Made by a program: the position numbers and the translations under genes. The notes beneath the pieces are model-generated. The model saw nothing but the letters and a program-made list of their open reading frames with translations. It was not told the origin of the DNA and did no database searches. 64,000 nt of DNA from Bombilactobacillus bombi (GTDB taxonomy: Bacteria > Bacillota > Bacilli > Lactobacillales > Lactobacillaceae): NCBI RefSeq assembly GCF_003522965.1, contig NZ_CP031513.1, positions 124,001 to 188,000 of the forward strand, in the 5' to 3' direction. This document shows positions 56,692 to 64,000 of the stretch, piece after piece. The stretch's first letter is position 1. Each line of letters begins with the position of its first letter.

Positions 56692-57708
56692 ATGACGAAT
56701 AAAATTGCGGTTTTAGGTGCCGGTTCTTGGGGAAGTGTGTTAGCTAGTGTTTTAGTTCAAAATGGACATAAAGTTTGTTTGTGGACTCGTCATCAAGAGC
56801 AAGCTGATGAAATGAACCAACATCATACTAACCAGCACTACTTGAATAATTATCAATATCCTTCTCAATTACAAGCAACGACAGATTTGACGGAAACTTT
56901 ACGCCAAGCAGATGTAGTCTTGTTTACAGTGCCAACATCAGCTATACGTTCAGTTGCCCAACAAGTAGTTCCGATTTTACAAGAGTTGCATCAGCATCCT
57001 TTGATTGTGCATGCCAGCAAAGGCTTAGAACAAAAAACTCATCTAAGAATTTCTGAAATTTTAACATTTGTGATTCCTTTTGATTGTCGAAGTGGGATTG
57101 TGGCTCTTTCTGGCCCTAGTCATGCTGAAGAAGTTGCCAAAAAAGATATAACTTTGATTACTGCTGCTAGTACGGATCTGGCTGCGGCTCAACAAGTTCA
57201 ACAGTTATTCATGAACGACTATTTTCGAGTTTATACAAATACTGATTTAATCGGAGTGGAATTAGGGGCAGCATTTAAAAATATTATTGCCTTAGGTGCT
57301 GGAGCCTTACATGGCTTGGGTTATGGTGACGATGCCAAAGCTGCACTCATGACTCGTGGTTTGGCTGAAATTTCACGCCTGGGAGTAGCTTTAGGTGCTC
57401 AGCCATTAACCTTTATTGGTTTGTCAGGTGTTGGGGATTTAATTGTTACTTGTACAAGTGTGTATTCGCGCAATTGGCGTGCAGGTAACCAACTAGGTCA
57501 AGGCAAAAAATTAGCTGACGTTGTAGCAAATATGGGAATGGTCATTGAAGGCGTTAAAACTTGCCAATCAGCCTATGAATTGGCTCATCAGCAGCATATT
57601 GAAATGCCGATTACAGAAGCTATTTATCACGTTTTGTATGAGCATGCTGATATTAAATCAGAAGCAGTTGAATTAATGCGACGTGAAGGAAAATCTGAAA
57701 TATATTAA
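56692..57708 (+). CDS. gpsA: Glycerol-3-phosphate dehydrogenase (NAD(P)+)
   Basis: Makes sn-glycerol 3-phosphate for membrane lipids from dihydroxyacetone phosphate. The ATG at 56692 (behind AAAGGAG) gives 338 residues: '[20 protein letters not shown]', '[15 protein letters not shown]', '[16 protein letters not shown]', '[20 protein letters not shown]' with the catalytic lysine, and '[14 protein letters not shown]'. Its end overlaps a convergent small gene by four bases. Confidence 0.96.
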   Translation: MTNKIAVLGAGSWGSVLASVLVQNGHKVCLWTRHQEQADEMNQHHTNQHYLNNYQYPSQLQATTDLTETLRQADVVLFTVPTSAIRSVAQQVVPILQELHQHPLIVHASKGLEQKTHLRISEILTFVIPFDCRSGIVALSGPSHAEEVAKKDITLITAASTDLAAAQQVQQLFMNDYFRVYTNTDLIGVELGAAFKNIIALGAGALHGLGYGDDAKAALMTRGLAEISRLGVALGAQPLTFIGLSGVGDLIVTCTSVYSRNWRAGNQLGQGKKLADVVANMGMVIEGVKTCQSAYELAHQQHIEMPITEAIYHVLYEHADIKSEAVELMRREGKSEIY

Positions 57709-57983
57709 GTTTTTAATAGTTTATCTGTTAGATATTCTTTTACACCGAGACCATTTTCAAATAAAATGTAGGTCTTGTCTTGATATTTTAAGTTAATAGT
57801 AGTAGCTCCTAAAAAATTTCTTGATTCTATTTGGTCAATCTGGGACAAATCAATTTGAATGGGACGTTTCCACCGAAAACCTAAATATTTTTTGAGTGAT
57901 AATAGCTGGTTGGTAATTTTAATATTTGCATAGCCATATTGCGTCTGATTATGAAAGATAATTGCAAAATATGTGTTCATCAT
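57705..57983 (-). CDS. Small PH-domain-like hypothetical protein
   Basis: About 92 residues, '[20 protein letters not shown]', with '[20 protein letters not shown]' and '[20 protein letters not shown]'. The beta-rich pattern with an '[10 protein letters not shown]' strand recalls bacterial PH/GRAM-like domains, but no family is certain. The ATG at 57983 is five bases from GAGG; the next ATG (57980) is equally possible. Confidence 0.65.
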   Translation of the reverse strand: MMNTYFAIIFHNQTQYGYANIKITNQLLSLKKYLGFRWKRPIQIDLSQIDQIESRNFLGATTINLKYQDKTYILFENGLGVKEYLTDKLLKT

Positions 57984-58064
57984 TACCACCTCAACTGAAT
58001 TGTAATGGATGATACGGGTTTCAGAGCAAACAAGATAACTTTAATAATTCTAAATATTTTTCGA

Positions 58065-58091
58065 AGCGGCCTGTTTTAAAGTCGCTTTTTT
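58065..58091 (+). terminator. Weak hairpin upstream of tmk
   Basis: AGCGGC (58065-58070) with GTCGCT (58081-58086), one G-T pair, followed by TTTTTT. No + strand gene ends here apart from gpsA 356 bases upstream, so its purpose is unclear. Confidence 0.4.
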
Positions 58092-58115
58092 AGTACAATT
58101 AAGAGGAGGCTTTAC

Positions 58116-58144
58116 TTGTAAATTAAAATCAAAAGCTGCATAAT
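58116..58144 (+). promoter_or_regulatory. Candidate promoter of tmk operon
   Basis: TTGTAA (58116-58121), exactly 17 bases, CATAAT (58139-58144). It lies 37 bases before the tmk start and is the only visible promoter for tmk-pstA-holB-yabA-rsmI and the thioesterase gene. Confidence 0.5.
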
Positions 58145-58180
58145 TTTTACTAAAATTTCAATTAGAAAGTAGGCATTGAT

Positions 58181-58819
58181 GTGTCTGGTATTTTTATTTC
58201 TTTAGAAGGACCTGATGGTTCCGGAAAATCGACAACAGCTGCTAAGTTAGTCCCACAATTACAACAATTATCCCAAAAAGAAGTAATTTTAACTCGTGAA
58301 CCTGGAGGAAGTTCAATTTCTGAGCAGATACGTCAAGTTATTTTAAATGTAGATAATACTAGTATGGATAGTCGGACAGAAGCACTTTTATATGCCGCTC
58401 AACGACGCCAACACTTAGTAGATGTCATTTTGCCAGCCTTAGCCGCTAATAAGATTGTGATTAGTGATCGTTACGTGGATAGTTCCGTAGCATATCAAGG
58501 GGCTGGACGCGAAATTGGAATGAAGCAGATTTGGGATTTAAATTTATTTGCTACTGATAATTTGTTGCCCCAGTTGACTTTATATTTTGATGTACCTCCA
58601 AAAGTTGGGTTGCAAAGGATTAATCAAGCACGGGCACAAGCTGTGGATCGTTTGGAAAAAGAGACACTTGTTTTTCATCAACGAGTGGCTGATGCTTATC
58701 AACAATTAGTGCAACAATTTCCACAAAGAATAGTAAGCATTGATGCACAACAAGATCCGACTCAAGTAAAAGATGAATGTTTGCGAATTATTAAGCAAAG
58801 GTTTAAATTAGGAGAATAA
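58181..58819 (+). CDS. tmk: Thymidylate kinase
   Basis: Phosphorylates dTMP to dTDP. It has 212 residues: P-loop 'SLEGPDGSGKSTTAAKL' (residues 7-23), 'LTREPGGSSISEQIRQVIL', 'VISDRYVDSSVAYQGAGREI'. The start is GTG 58181 with an imperfect AAAGTAGG site. It begins a tightly spaced operon. Confidence 0.96.
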   Translation: MSGIFISLEGPDGSGKSTTAAKLVPQLQQLSQKEVILTREPGGSSISEQIRQVILNVDNTSMDSRTEALLYAAQRRQHLVDVILPALAANKIVISDRYVDSSVAYQGAGREIGMKQIWDLNLFATDNLLPQLTLYFDVPPKVGLQRINQARAQAVDRLEKETLVFHQRVADAYQQLVQQFPQRIVSIDAQQDPTQVKDECLRIIKQRFKLGE

Positions 58820-58821
58820 TC

Positions 58822-59148
58822 ATGAAACTAGTGATTGCGTTTGTACAAGATAAAGATTGCAATAAGCTAACGAGGGCGTTAAATAAAGCCCAATTTCGCT
58901 CAACACGTTTAGCAACCACGGGCGGGTTTTTAAAAAGCGGGAATTCGACGCTCATATTAGGGATTGAAGATGAACAAGTAGATAAAGTGTTGACTATTAT
59001 TAAGGAACATTCGCATACACGTAAAGAATTTTCAACTAGTTCAATGGCAACTAATATGTTAGGTGAAATGCCTAATCATCCGATTGAAGTAGTTGTTGGT
59101 GGAGCGACTGTTTTGATTGCACCTTTAGAAAAGATGGTTCGGTTTTAA
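58822..59148 (+). CDS. pstA: Cyclic di-AMP receptor PstA/DarA
   Basis: PII-like trimeric protein (YaaQ) that binds c-di-AMP; its target is not established. It has 108 residues: 'MKLVIAFVQDKDCNKLTRAL', then 'FRSTRLATTGGFLKSGNSTL', the ligand-binding loop region, and 'VVVGGATVLIAPLEKMVRF'. The position between tmk and holB is conserved. Its stop overlaps the holB start (TAATG). Confidence 0.93.
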   Translation: MKLVIAFVQDKDCNKLTRALNKAQFRSTRLATTGGFLKSGNSTLILGIEDEQVDKVLTIIKEHSHTRKEFSTSSMATNMLGEMPNHPIEVVVGGATVLIAPLEKMVRF

Positions 59149-60077
59149 TGACAGCAATTGTATCGACACAAGCACAGATTACTAAAGAACTAGCACAAAC
59201 GATTGTTGCGCAGCGAGTATCACATTCTTATCTTTTTGTGGGTGCTAATCAAATTCAAACTAATGAATTAGGATTATGGTTTTGCCAGGCATTGTTTTGC
59301 CAAAATCCTCAAGCCGGTTATCCATGCCTGCAATGTGATTATTGTCGCCGGATTGCCCAACATGATTTTCCGGATGTGGTATTAGTCCAAAGCGACAAGC
59401 AAAGTATTGGTGTGGACGAAATTCGAAGTGTCAAGCTAGAAATGGGGCAAACAGGTGTAGAAAGTGCTCATCGAGCTTGTGTAATCATGGGTGCTGAGAA
59501 GTTAACAGTGGCTGCTGAAAACAGCTTGTTAAAATTTTTAGAAGAGCCTGCAGGAGCAATAACCACAATTTTATTAGCCAATTCAACCAATAATTTTTTA
59601 CCGACAATTTTATCACGTGTTCAAATTATTCGACTAGCAGCTGGGCAAGATGAGCAATTAACACAAAAATTGCACAGTCAAGGTTACTCGCAGCCCGATA
59701 TTGATTTAATTCATAAGGCACATTTGGAAAATTTGGTAGCTGCTGAAGATGCAGAACATTTTACTAAATTAAAAACCCAAGCGCAGTCTTGGTTCAAGTT
59801 GTTGATTACTAATCCACAACAAGCATTTATTGCAGTGGCAGCTTCTATTTTGCCCGTAATTGAAAATCGGATTCAACAACAAATTTTTTTGAGTTTGTTA
59901 GAATGGTACTTTTCTCAGTATTTACAACAGCAAGCTCAACAATCAACTTGGCACCAGAGTCGGCGGCTAGTTGAACAATTTCTACATGCACAAAAGTTAT
60001 GGCAAGCCAATGTCAGTTTTGAAAATAGTTTGGAACAGCTAGCTTTAATAGCTGATTCAATTATCAAAGGAAGTTAA
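59148..60077 (+). CDS. holB: DNA polymerase III subunit delta'
   Basis: Clamp-loader subunit, 309 residues. 'QRVSHSYLFVGANQIQTNEL' replaces the P-loop (no GxxGxGKT), as usual for delta'. A zinc module 'CLQCDYCRRI' and 'SLLKFLEEPAGAITTILL' with 'ILSRVQIIRL' are present. The ATG overlaps the pstA stop. Confidence 0.94.
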   Translation: MTAIVSTQAQITKELAQTIVAQRVSHSYLFVGANQIQTNELGLWFCQALFCQNPQAGYPCLQCDYCRRIAQHDFPDVVLVQSDKQSIGVDEIRSVKLEMGQTGVESAHRACVIMGAEKLTVAAENSLLKFLEEPAGAITTILLANSTNNFLPTILSRVQIIRLAAGQDEQLTQKLHSQGYSQPDIDLIHKAHLENLVAAEDAEHFTKLKTQAQSWFKLLITNPQQAFIAVAASILPVIENRIQQQIFLSLLEWYFSQYLQQQAQQSTWHQSRRLVEQFLHAQKLWQANVSFENSLEQLALIADSIIKGS

Positions 60078-60079
60078 CA

Positions 60080-60409
60080 ATGGCACAAAAAGACTATTAT
60101 GCAAAATTTGCCGCTTTGCAAGATGTGGCGCAGGATTTAACATCTGAGCTAGCGGTAATGAAAGATGATATTTCTCACGTTTTAGAAGAGAATGCGGAAT
60201 TAAAAATTGAAAATGAACACTTACGCTCTCGCTTGGCGGAATTAGATGCCAAAAAAACTCCCGAATTACCTGAAGCTCGACGAACCTTAGAGAAATTATA
60301 TGAACAAGGATTCCATGTTTGTACTGTATTGTATGGTGCACATCGGGAAAACAATGAAGAATGTGCTTTTTGCTTGGATGTTATTTATGGGGAGCGAAAT
60401 TCAAAGTGA
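60080..60409 (+). CDS. yabA: Replication initiation control protein YabA
   Basis: Binds DnaA and the sliding clamp to restrain re-initiation. It has 109 residues: an N-terminal coiled coil ('ENAELKIENEHLRSRLAELD') and a C-terminal zinc domain with 'GFHVCTVLYGAHRENNEECA' followed by FC (His, Cys and CxxC-type ligands). It starts two bases after holB. Confidence 0.94.
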   Translation: MAQKDYYAKFAALQDVAQDLTSELAVMKDDISHVLEENAELKIENEHLRSRLAELDAKKTPELPEARRTLEKLYEQGFHVCTVLYGAHRENNEECAFCLDVIYGERNSK

Positions 60410-61284
60410 TTGTAGAAAGACAAAGCTTTACTAACCAGCCGTTGGGGTGTTTATATTTAGTACCAACGCCAATTGGTAATTTAGACGATATGAGTATACG
60501 GGCAGTGCAGACCTTACAATCGGTGGACTTAATAGCAGCCGAAGATACTCGAAATACACAAAAATTATTAAATCACTTTCAGATTCAAACTAAGCAAATT
60601 AGCTTTCACGAGCATAATACTCAACAGCGAATTCCAGAATTATTAGAAAAGTTAAACTCAGGAATGAATATTGCTCAGGTTAGTGATGCGGGGATGCCAT
60701 CAATTAGTGATCCTGGTAAAGAATTAGTTGCTGCTTGTATTCAGCGCCAAATCACAGTAATCCCCTTGCCAGGACCAAATGCGGCATTGACAGCATTAAT
60801 TGCTTCAGGAATAGCACCGCAGCCGTTTTATTTTTATGGTTTTTTGCCGCGGAAGTTGAAGTTGCAACAACAAGCTTTAAGACAATTGCAACAATTGACA
60901 GCGACTTTTATCTTGTATGAATCACCTTATCGCATTCGCAAAACGATTACTACTTTAATTCAATATTTAGGGTCCGAACGCCAAGTAACTTTAGCACGTG
61001 AATTAACTAAAATCCACGAAGCTTTTTTGCGCGGGACTTTAGGTGAAGTACAAAGTTATTTAACAGAACATCAACCACGGGGTGAATATGTCATAATTGT
61101 TCAAGGTTATCAAGAAACTGAGCAAATTCAAACTATTAGTTCTCAACAACTGTTAGAGTTAATACAAAATCAGATTAATAGTGGGCAAAAGCCTAATTCT
61201 GCTATTAAGTCTATAGCTAAGCAATATCAACTGCCTCGGCAGCAAGTTTATAATTTATATCATGGATTGGATGAGAATAAATGA
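60406..61284 (+). CDS. rsmI: 16S rRNA 2'-O-ribose C1402 methyltransferase
   Basis: Tetrapyrrole-methylase-fold enzyme modifying C1402 in the decoding centre. The GTG at 60406 overlaps the yabA stop (GTGA) and gives 292 residues; the open frame further upstream lies in yabA. Marks: 'GCLYLVPTPIGNLDDMSIRA', 'AAEDTRNTQKLLNHF', 'VSDAGMPSISDPGKELV', 'PLPGPNAALTALIASGI'. Confidence 0.95.
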   Translation: MIVERQSFTNQPLGCLYLVPTPIGNLDDMSIRAVQTLQSVDLIAAEDTRNTQKLLNHFQIQTKQISFHEHNTQQRIPELLEKLNSGMNIAQVSDAGMPSISDPGKELVAACIQRQITVIPLPGPNAALTALIASGIAPQPFYFYGFLPRKLKLQQQALRQLQQLTATFILYESPYRIRKTITTLIQYLGSERQVTLARELTKIHEAFLRGTLGEVQSYLTEHQPRGEYVIIVQGYQETEQIQTISSQQLLELIQNQINSGQKPNSAIKSIAKQYQLPRQQVYNLYHGLDENK

Positions 61285-62015
61285 GCAAACAATATGTAGA
61301 AACAAAAGTAATTCCTTTTTATAGTACTAATGCTACGCAAGAAATGAATATTTCGTCCCTATTTAATGAAATGTTACTAGTGTCAGAACATCAATTACAT
61401 GCAGTGGGAATTGATTCCCAGCAGATGGTTCAGCACGGAATAGGTTGGGTTGTTACAAAATATCATTTAGAAGTACAGCGTTTGCCATTAATAGATGAGC
61501 AAATTAAAATAACAACACAAGCCAATAGTTATAATAAATTTTTCTGTTATCGTACTTTTACTGTACAAGATGCTGCGGGCAATGAACTATTAACACTCAT
61601 TAGCAATTGGGTAATGATGGATATCAAAGAACGGAAATTGATGCCGATAGTTCCTAAAGTAATGGAAAAAATAGATTGCGAATATTCAGAGGATGTTTGG
61701 CGTTTTCCACGTATAAAAAGAATTAAAGACGCAAAACAAAAAAAGCAATATCAAACACGATTTTTTGATATTGATGTCAATGGACATGTGAATAACGCAG
61801 TTTATTTGGATTGGATGTTAGATTCTTTGGGCAGAGATTTTTTGTTGAGTCACCAAATTAAAAGCCTAGATATTAAATATGATCGCGAAGTAGCTTATGG
61901 ACAGACAGTACAAAGTTCTGTGCAGTTAGAAAATAATAGCTCTTATCATCAAATTAGTAGTGATCATAAAACTAACGCTCAAGCACAAATTGAATGGACA
62001 AAACGTAATGACTAA
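61281..62015 (+). CDS. Acyl-ACP thioesterase
   Basis: Hydrolyses acyl-ACP to release free fatty acids (PF01643 family). It has 244 residues in a double hotdog: 'IPFYSTNATQEMNISSLFNE', 'GIGWVVTKYHLEVQRLP', 'SNWVMMDIKERKLMPIVPKV', and the active-site-like 'FDIDVNGHVNNAVYLDWMLD'. The start overlaps rsmI by four bases (ATGA). Its presence implies that acyl-ACP is available in the cell, relevant to the orphan fabT/acp region at 17 kb. Confidence 0.92.
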   Translation: MSKQYVETKVIPFYSTNATQEMNISSLFNEMLLVSEHQLHAVGIDSQQMVQHGIGWVVTKYHLEVQRLPLIDEQIKITTQANSYNKFFCYRTFTVQDAAGNELLTLISNWVMMDIKERKLMPIVPKVMEKIDCEYSEDVWRFPRIKRIKDAKQKKQYQTRFFDIDVNGHVNNAVYLDWMLDSLGRDFLLSHQIKSLDIKYDREVAYGQTVQSSVQLENNSSYHQISSDHKTNAQAQIEWTKRND

Positions 62016-62071
62016 ATTAGAGCATGGAATATGCAATAGCAACAGATCCAGCAATTCTGTCTGTTAGATAA

Positions 62072-62719
62072 TTAGATTTGACCCTGCCATTCTTGCATAA
62101 ACTTTGCTAAAAATTCCTGCATAAAAATTGTTCGTTGCTGAGCTAAATGATATCCAGCAGGTGTATTCATGGTGTCTTGGAGTTGGAATAATTTTTCATA
62201 AAAATGATTAATTGTCGTAGTAGGATGCTGACGATATTGAGAATGACTAGTTAACTGGCGAGGCTTAATCTTAGGATCATAAAGAGGCTGATTTTGTTTG
62301 CCACCATAAGCAAAAGCCCGTGCAATACCAATTGCTCCTAGAGCATCTAGACGATCAGCATCCTGTACATATTGCCCGATGAGTGGTAATTGATAGTGAT
62401 AGGCCAAATTATCCGCAAAAGACATATGGGTAATAGTTGTAAGGACTTGTTCTTGTTCAGATGGAGCACATTCAGCTGTTTGAAGTAATTTGGTAACACG
62501 CTTTAATGCTTGGGGTGATGAAGTGACTATTTTTTCATCAATGGTATCGTGCAAATAACTAGCTGCAATTAAAGTGTCATTGGTAGTTGGTTGGTGATCT
62601 TTGTTCCACAAATTTTGGGCTAGATGAGCAACTCTTTGCACATGATAAAAATCATGACCACTAGTATCGGCTTTAAGTGTCTGATATGCGTATTGCTTAA
62701 TTATATTTAGTTTGATAAT
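62072..62719 (-). CDS. HD-domain phosphohydrolase, non-standard start
   Basis: YpgQ/YedJ-like HD hydrolase, probably nucleotide-directed. The metal motif needs residues coded upstream of the first standard start codon: 'TSGHDFYHVQRVAHLAQ' spans the GTG at 62641, and 'IAASYLHDTIDEK' follows with HD. The frame is open only to 62722; a TGA lies at 62725-62723. Between them no ATG, GTG or TTG exists, but GAGGTG stands just before ATT (62719) and ATC (62716). Hence either a rare ATT/ATC start or a gene that has lost its start. From 62719 it has 215 residues, normal for the family. Confidence 0.75.
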   Translation of the reverse strand: MIKLNIIKQYAYQTLKADTSGHDFYHVQRVAHLAQNLWNKDHQPTTNDTLIAASYLHDTIDEKIVTSSPQALKRVTKLLQTAECAPSEQEQVLTTITHMSFADNLAYHYQLPLIGQYVQDADRLDALGAIGIARAFAYGGKQNQPLYDPKIKPRQLTSHSQYRQHPTTTINHFYEKLFQLQDTMNTPAGYHLAQQRTIFMQEFLAKFMQEWQGQI

Positions 62720-62792
62720 CTTTCACCTCACAATTATTATATCAAATCAAAAGTTTGTTATAATGAATTAAGAGTATTAAAGGAGCAACTTT

Positions 62793-63128
62793 ATGGCTGC
62801 ACAAACAATTTTAGTTACTACTACCGAAAAAATTCCAGGCAAAAATTATGAAGTTATTGGCGAAGTATTTGGCTTAACCACTCAGTCTAAAAACATGATT
62901 AGTGATTTTGGAGCTGGTTTAAAAAGTGTTGTTGGTGGTGAAATTAAAGCCTATACGAAAATGTTACATGAATCTCGAGATAAGGCCATATCGCGTTTGC
63001 GCCAAGCTGCCCAAGATCAAGGCGCAGATGCTGTAGTAATGATGCGTTTTGATTCAGGTTCGATAGGCAATGACATGCAATCTGTGGTTGCCTATGGAAC
63101 TGCAGTGCGTTTTATTGATGAGTTTTAA
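62793..63128 (+). CDS. YbjQ-family protein (UPF0145)
   Basis: A 111-residue member of the YbjQ family of unknown function: '[20 protein letters not shown]', then '[20 protein letters not shown]' and '[20 protein letters not shown]', with the end '[14 protein letters not shown]'. The family forms pentamers. The ATG follows AAAGGAG. The zinc-ribbon membrane protein follows after 16 bases. Confidence 0.9.
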   Translation: MAAQTILVTTTEKIPGKNYEVIGEVFGLTTQSKNMISDFGAGLKSVVGGEIKAYTKMLHESRDKAISRLRQAAQDQGADAVVMMRFDSGSIGNDMQSVVAYGTAVRFIDEF

Positions 63129-63144
63129 ATAAGAGGAGCAAAAG

Positions 63145-63648
63145 ATGCAAAATAACGTTGTTTGTCCAAATTGTGGTAATTATGTTGCTGCTGAGGCCAC
63201 TACTTGTCCATATTGTGGTGTTGCATTAATGAACACTAACTATGGTTATTATGATAATAATCAGACACAATCAACAAATATGACTTCCAATAATTTTCCA
63301 AAGGAAACTATTCCAGATTCCACTCCAGATATAAGTCAAAATAGCACTACTCAAAATGATTACGTCTTAGAGCCGTTATCTTTAGCAGGGATGTTAACAG
63401 GCTTGCTTTCGCTAATTGTTCAATTTGGTGGACTCACAGGAGGGATTGCCATTGTTCTTTCCGCTTTAGCCTTGAATAAACGAGTTCAAAGAAAAAACAA
63501 GGCCTTAGCAATCGCGGGAATTTTATTAGGAATTATTAGTATCATTTGTTTTATTGTCGAATTAATGTATTTGAGACATACACTTGATTCAACAATGCAT
63601 CTATTAAGTAGTCTGCGAGGGTTAATTCAACAATTGACCAATCATTAG
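63145..63648 (+). CDS. Zinc-ribbon and DUF4190-like membrane protein
   Basis: A 167-residue protein: N-terminal zinc ribbon 'CPNCGNYVAAEATTCPYCG' (residues 8-26), a Ser/Thr/Asn-rich linker, then two membrane spans ('LSLAGMLTGLLSLIVQFGGL' to 'IAIVLSALAL', and 'ALAIAGILLGIISIICFIVE') with the small-residue pattern of DUF4190. Function unknown; probably co-transcribed with the YbjQ gene. Confidence 0.82.
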   Translation: MQNNVVCPNCGNYVAAEATTCPYCGVALMNTNYGYYDNNQTQSTNMTSNNFPKETIPDSTPDISQNSTTQNDYVLEPLSLAGMLTGLLSLIVQFGGLTGGIAIVLSALALNKRVQRKNKALAIAGILLGIISIICFIVELMYLRHTLDSTMHLLSSLRGLIQQLTNH

Positions 63649-63665
63649 ACTTTGAGGTGGCAAAA

Positions 63666-64000
63666 GTGAATCGAATTTTACTGATTGAAGATAATGCTGA
63701 TATTTTACAAGCGATGCAATTAGCATTATCTAAGTGGCAATATCAAAGTTTTGTCATCCAAGATTGGCAACAAGTAGGGATAGAATGTCAGCAAATAAAT
63801 CCAGATTTAATTGTCATGGATATTACATTACCAATGTTTGATGGCTTTTATTGGACTAAGCAGATTCGCACTTTTTCACAAGTGCCGATTATTTTTGTTT
63901 CTGCAGCCCAAATGGATCCCAATGCAGTCCGGGCAATTGCTAGTGGAGCAGATGATTATTTAGTTAAACCCTTTTCGATGGATGTATTTATCTCTAAGAT
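63666..64000 (+). CDS. OmpR-family response regulator, 5' part (BceR-like)
   Basis: Receiver domain cut by the window edge; 111 residues visible. Acidic pocket 'LIEDNAD', phosphorylation site in 'LIVMDITLPMFDGFYWTKQI', switch 'IIFVSAAQMDP' and lysine 'DDYLVKPFSM'. The 'LPxFDGFYW' form is typical of BceR/GraR regulators, which pair with intramembrane-sensing kinases and peptide-exporting ABC systems. The start is GTG 63666 behind GAGGTGG, 17 bases after the DUF4190 gene. Confidence 0.88.
   Translation, partial: MNRILLIEDNADILQAMQLALSKWQYQSFVIQDWQQVGIECQQINPDLIVMDITLPMFDGFYWTKQIRTFSQVPIIFVSAAQMDPNAVRAIASGADDYLVKPFSMDVFISK

Noticed and set aside
58065-58091. Riboswitch ahead of tmk
   Set aside because: Only one short hairpin with a wobble pair; it lies upstream of the candidate promoter rather than in the leader.
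1-64000. CRISPR array, insertion sequence, prophage, tRNA or rRNA gene
   Set aside because: No regularly spaced direct repeats, transposase, integrase, phage structural gene, or recognisable tRNA/rRNA sequence was found on reading through.

Overview
The window reads as chromosomal DNA of a low-GC Gram-positive bacterium of the Lactobacillaceae. The evidence is gene order and family type: a complete spc/alpha ribosomal-protein block running into infA-rpmJ-rpsM-rpsK-rpoA-rplQ; ecfA1-ecfA2-ecfT-truA-rplM-rpsI; radA-gltX-cysS-mrnC-rlmB-rae1-sigH-rpmG-secE-nusG-rplK-rplA-rplJ-rplL; and tadA-SRP RNA-dnaX-ybaB-recR, then tmk-pstA-holB-yabA-rsmI-acyl-ACP thioesterase. A zinc-type S14, a zinc-type adenylate kinase, frequent TTG/GTG starts and strong AGGAGG ribosome sites all fit. 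The species cannot be fixed from sequence alone.

Layout. 1-10938: ribosomal proteins S19 to L17 with secY, adk and infA, tightly packed on the + strand. 11040-15945: a base-excision glycosylase on the minus strand, the energy-coupling module of ECF vitamin transporters, truA, then rplM-rpsI behind their own promoter and an L13-type leader. 15946-18371: a gene-poor, very AT-rich stretch holding an orphan FabT-like MarR regulator, an orphan acyl-carrier-like protein, and three promoter/operator units that resemble fab-operon control regions. 18372-25204: a 1075-residue WxL-type surface protein followed by two neighbouring genes (a FtsX-family permease and an aldo/keto reductase), each broken by one single-base indel. 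25526-38276: accessory metabolism and envelope genes (glycerol dehydrogenase, HAD phosphatase, a DUF5067-like membrane protein, zinc efflux, signal peptidase, AEC carrier, phosphoglycerate mutase, Kup, serine hydrolase, PepC, RpiA). 38357-50397: dut-radA and the informational block to rplL. 50457-51720: a hydratase-family gene on the minus strand behind a T-box leader. 51884-64000: RNA modification, replication/recombination, glycerol-3-phosphate dehydrogenase, c-di-AMP receptor, and at the right edge a truncated BceR-like response regulator.

Functionally most of the window is translation and secretion, with several autoregulatory RNA leaders visible: an infA promoter with an attenuator-like hairpin, an L13 leader, paired L1-site-like motifs ahead of rplK and rplA, an L10 leader, and a T-box. 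The most unusual stretch is 15946-25204, which looks like a locus in decay or rearrangement: lone fab regulator and carrier, leaderless promoter remnants, and two frameshifted genes in a row. I did not find a CRISPR array, insertion sequence, prophage, tRNA or rRNA gene, nor anything that I can defend as a wholly new defence or biosynthetic system.
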